A stretch of 8,116 bases of DNA from Natronohydrobacter sp. (GTDB taxonomy: Bacteria; Pseudomonadota; Alphaproteobacteria; Rhodobacterales; Rhodobacteraceae). Below, in pieces: positions 7,084 to 8,116 of the stretch (positions are counted from its first letter, which is position 1; each line of letters begins with the position of its first letter). The notes under the pieces are model-generated. The model was given only the letters and a program-made list of their open reading frames with translations, did not search any database and was not told where the DNA came from. Location: contig SKRP01000246.1 in the NCBI GenBank assembly GCA_007118445.1, positions 1 through 8,116 of the forward strand, read 5' to 3'. Made by a program: the position numbers and the translations under genes.

Positions 7084-7115
7084 CAGAGCCTCCTTGGTTT
7101 CACCTGATGCGGCAA

Positions 7116-7146
7116 CAGATGGGCCCTCCCATGATGGCAAGGTCAA
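7116..7146 (-). promoter_or_regulatory. CueR/HmrR-like operator-promoter for the copZ-DUF305 unit
   Basis: Read on the minus strand: TTGACC (-35, 7146-7141), a 19-bp spacer, then CATCTG as a weak -10 (7121-7116). The spacer region carries CCTTGC-N7-GGAGGG (7142-7124), the spacing of CueR-type dyads. The over-long 19-bp spacer is characteristic of MerR-family activated promoters. The predicted start, near 7110, lies just upstream of the copZ ribosome site. The dyad is imperfect. Confidence 0.7.
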
Positions 7147-7160
7147 GGGACTCTCTGAAA

Positions 7161-7216
7161 TATTTTCCCCGCAGTATTTTCTCCGCAGTTTTTTCTCCGC
7201 AGTTTTTTCCCCGAAA
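7161..7216. repeat. Four-copy imperfect 14-bp tandem repeat between the divergent copper promoters
   Basis: Units are 7161-7174 (TATTTTCCCCGCAG), 7175-7188 (TATTTTCTCCGCAG), 7189-7202 (TTTTTTCTCCGCAG) and 7203-7216 (TTTTTTCCCCGAAA). Adjacent units among the first three differ at one position each; the last is the most diverged. The array fills most of the 75 bp between the two -35 elements. Each unit alternates a T-tract with a GC-rich CCGCAG core. Confidence 0.9.
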
Positions 7217-7221
7217 CTTCC

Positions 7222-7252
7222 TTGACCTTCCAACAGTGGGAAGCCTTATCTC
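7222..7252 (+). promoter_or_regulatory. CueR-like operator-promoter for copA
   Basis: TTGACC (-35, 7222-7227), a 19-bp spacer and TATCTC (-10, 7247-7252). The dyad CCTTCC-N7-GGAAGC (7226-7244) matches the classical CueR site CCTTCC-N7-GGAAGG at all but one base and, from memory, closely resembles the E. coli copA promoter. Expected start is near 7258, about 30 nt before the copA ATG. No regulator gene is in the window. Confidence 0.85.
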
Positions 7253-7287
7253 TGGACAAAATAGTCCGAAATCATGTGAGTCGCCCC

Positions 7288-8116
7288 ATGAATGCCCCCG
7301 CCAAACCCCTTGCCGCCCGCTCGCTGCCGATCGAGGGGATGCATTGCGCCTCTTGCGTGGGCCGCGTGGAGCGCGCCTTGCGGGCCGTGCCGGGAGTGGC
7401 GGGGGCGGATGTGAACCTTGCGACCGAACGGGCGGAAATTCGCTTCACGGACCCGGTGGCACCGGATGCCCTGCGCGACGCCGTGCAACATGCCGGGTTC
7501 GATATCGGCGCGCGCACAGTCGAGATCGAGATTGACGGGATGACCTGTGCCTCTTGCGTGGGCCGTGTCGAACGCGCGCTGCAGGCCGTGCCCGGCGTGG
7601 CGGAGGCCCATGTCAACCTTGCGACCGAGCGCGCGACAGTTGCGGGCACGACCGACATGGATACGCTGATCGCTGCAATTCATCGCGCGGGTCATGACGC
7701 ACGCGCCCGCAGCGCTGTGACCGAGGATGACACCCTGACCGCGCGCCGCGAGGCCGAGGCGACAGATCTGCGCCGCGATGTCATCATCGCAACTGCCCTG
7801 ACCCTGCCCGTTTTCGCGCTTGAAATGGGGTCTCACATGATCCCGACAGTGCATCATCTGATCATGAACACGATCGGGATGCAGACGAACTGGCTGATCC
7901 AGTTCGCGCTGACCACGCTGGTGATGGCCTTTCCGGGGCTGCGTTTCTACCGGCTTGGCTTTCCCGCGCTGGCCCGTGGCGCGCCGGATATGAACAGCCT
8001 TGTCGCGGTCGGCACGATGGCGGCGTTTCTCTATTCGCTTGTGGCCACCTTCGCACCCGCGCTGCTGCCGCCGGGCACAGTGAATGTCTATTATGAACCC
8101 GCCGCCGTGATCGTGA
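7288..8116 (+). CDS. copA: Cu(I)-exporting P1B-type ATPase, N-terminal part (3' truncated by window)
   Basis: Open from ATG 7288 to the window end: 276 residues of a protein that is normally about 800. Two N-terminal HMA metal-binding domains carry GMHCASC (Cys20, Cys23) and GMTCASC (Cys87, Cys90), repeated with a 67-residue period. A charged linker (about 145-165) leads to membrane helices at about 167-187, 204-230 and 235-258, with the next starting at YYEPAAVIV. The MNSLVAVGT stretch is typical of copper P-type ATPases. The CPC, DKTGT and ATP-binding motifs lie beyond the window. The protein should export Cu(I) from the cytoplasm, loaded by the CopZ-like chaperone encoded divergently. The ribosome site is weak (GTGAG 7276-7280, 7-nt spacing). 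Transcription is expected from the CueR-like promoter just upstream. HMA1 has His where HMA2 has the canonical Thr. Confidence 0.95.
   Translation, partial: MNAPAKPLAARSLPIEGMHCASCVGRVERALRAVPGVAGADVNLATERAEIRFTDPVAPDALRDAVQHAGFDIGARTVEIEIDGMTCASCVGRVERALQAVPGVAEAHVNLATERATVAGTTDMDTLIAAIHRAGHDARARSAVTEDDTLTARREAEATDLRRDVIIATALTLPVFALEMGSHMIPTVHHLIMNTIGMQTNWLIQFALTTLVMAFPGLRFYRLGFPALARGAPDMNSLVAVGTMAAFLYSLVATFAPALLPPGTVNVYYEPAAVIV
7339..7635 (+). repeat. Internal duplication: two near-identical HMA-domain segments in copA
   Basis: Positions 7339-7434 and 7540-7635 encode 32-residue segments starting at the Met of each metal motif. By hand comparison about 28 of 32 residues and 78 of 96 bases match. 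Similarity falls sharply after the shared NLATER-Ala stretch. Confidence 0.8.

Noticed and set aside
7161..7216. CRISPR-like array
   Set aside because: Units are directly adjacent with no spacers, only 14 bp long, and no cas genes are present.
7084..7233. N-terminal extension of the CopZ-like protein to an ATG at 7233
   Set aside because: It would run through the minus-strand promoter dyad and the tandem repeats, and lacks HMA-like residues. The GTG at 7083 has a strong, well-spaced ribosome site.

Overview
The window looks like chromosomal DNA of a high-GC alphaproteobacterium, most likely in the Rhodobacteraceae/Roseobacter group. This is inferred from the strong G/C third-position bias, from the pairing of an MttB-family methyltransferase with DgcA/TMADH-type flavoproteins, and from the layout of the copper genes. 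No rRNA, tRNA, CRISPR array or intact mobile element is visible.

Left half (1-4731, + strand): three closely spaced genes form a methylated-amine catabolism operon. The first is the C-terminal part of a non-pyrrolysine trimethylamine methyltransferase (MttB) family protein, cut by the window edge. Next come two tandem paralogous flavoproteins of about 660-680 residues, each an Old-Yellow-Enzyme-type TIM barrel, an Fe-S cysteine motif and an FAD/NAD(P) Rossmann half. The first flavoprotein resembles the dimethylglycine/N-methylproline demethylase group. The second is closer to a 2,4-dienoyl-CoA reductase/TMADH-type enzyme of unknown substrate. A plausible scheme is that the MttB-like protein takes a methyl group from a quaternary amine (glycine betaine or proline betaine) and the flavoproteins oxidatively demethylate the products.

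Middle (4732-5272): about 540 bp without a convincing gene. It is followed by a two-gene unit (5273-6416, +) encoding an exported monoheme cytochrome c and an unrecognised protein with about five membrane segments. A 9-bp-stem hairpin at 6434-6459 lies between this unit and the genes converging on it and may terminate both.

Right end (6468-8116): a copper-handling module. On the minus strand a CopZ-like metallochaperone (GTG start) is followed by an exported His/Met-rich DUF305 protein. Divergently, on the plus strand, lies the start of a CopA-type Cu(I) P-type ATPase with two N-terminal metal-binding domains, cut by the window end. Between them are two back-to-back promoters, each with a TTGACC -35, a 19-bp spacer and a CueR/HmrR-like dyad. 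They are separated by a four-copy imperfect 14-bp tandem repeat. This shared control region is the most interesting non-coding feature in the window. The cytochrome c/membrane-protein pair may belong functionally to the copper module, but only by proximity.
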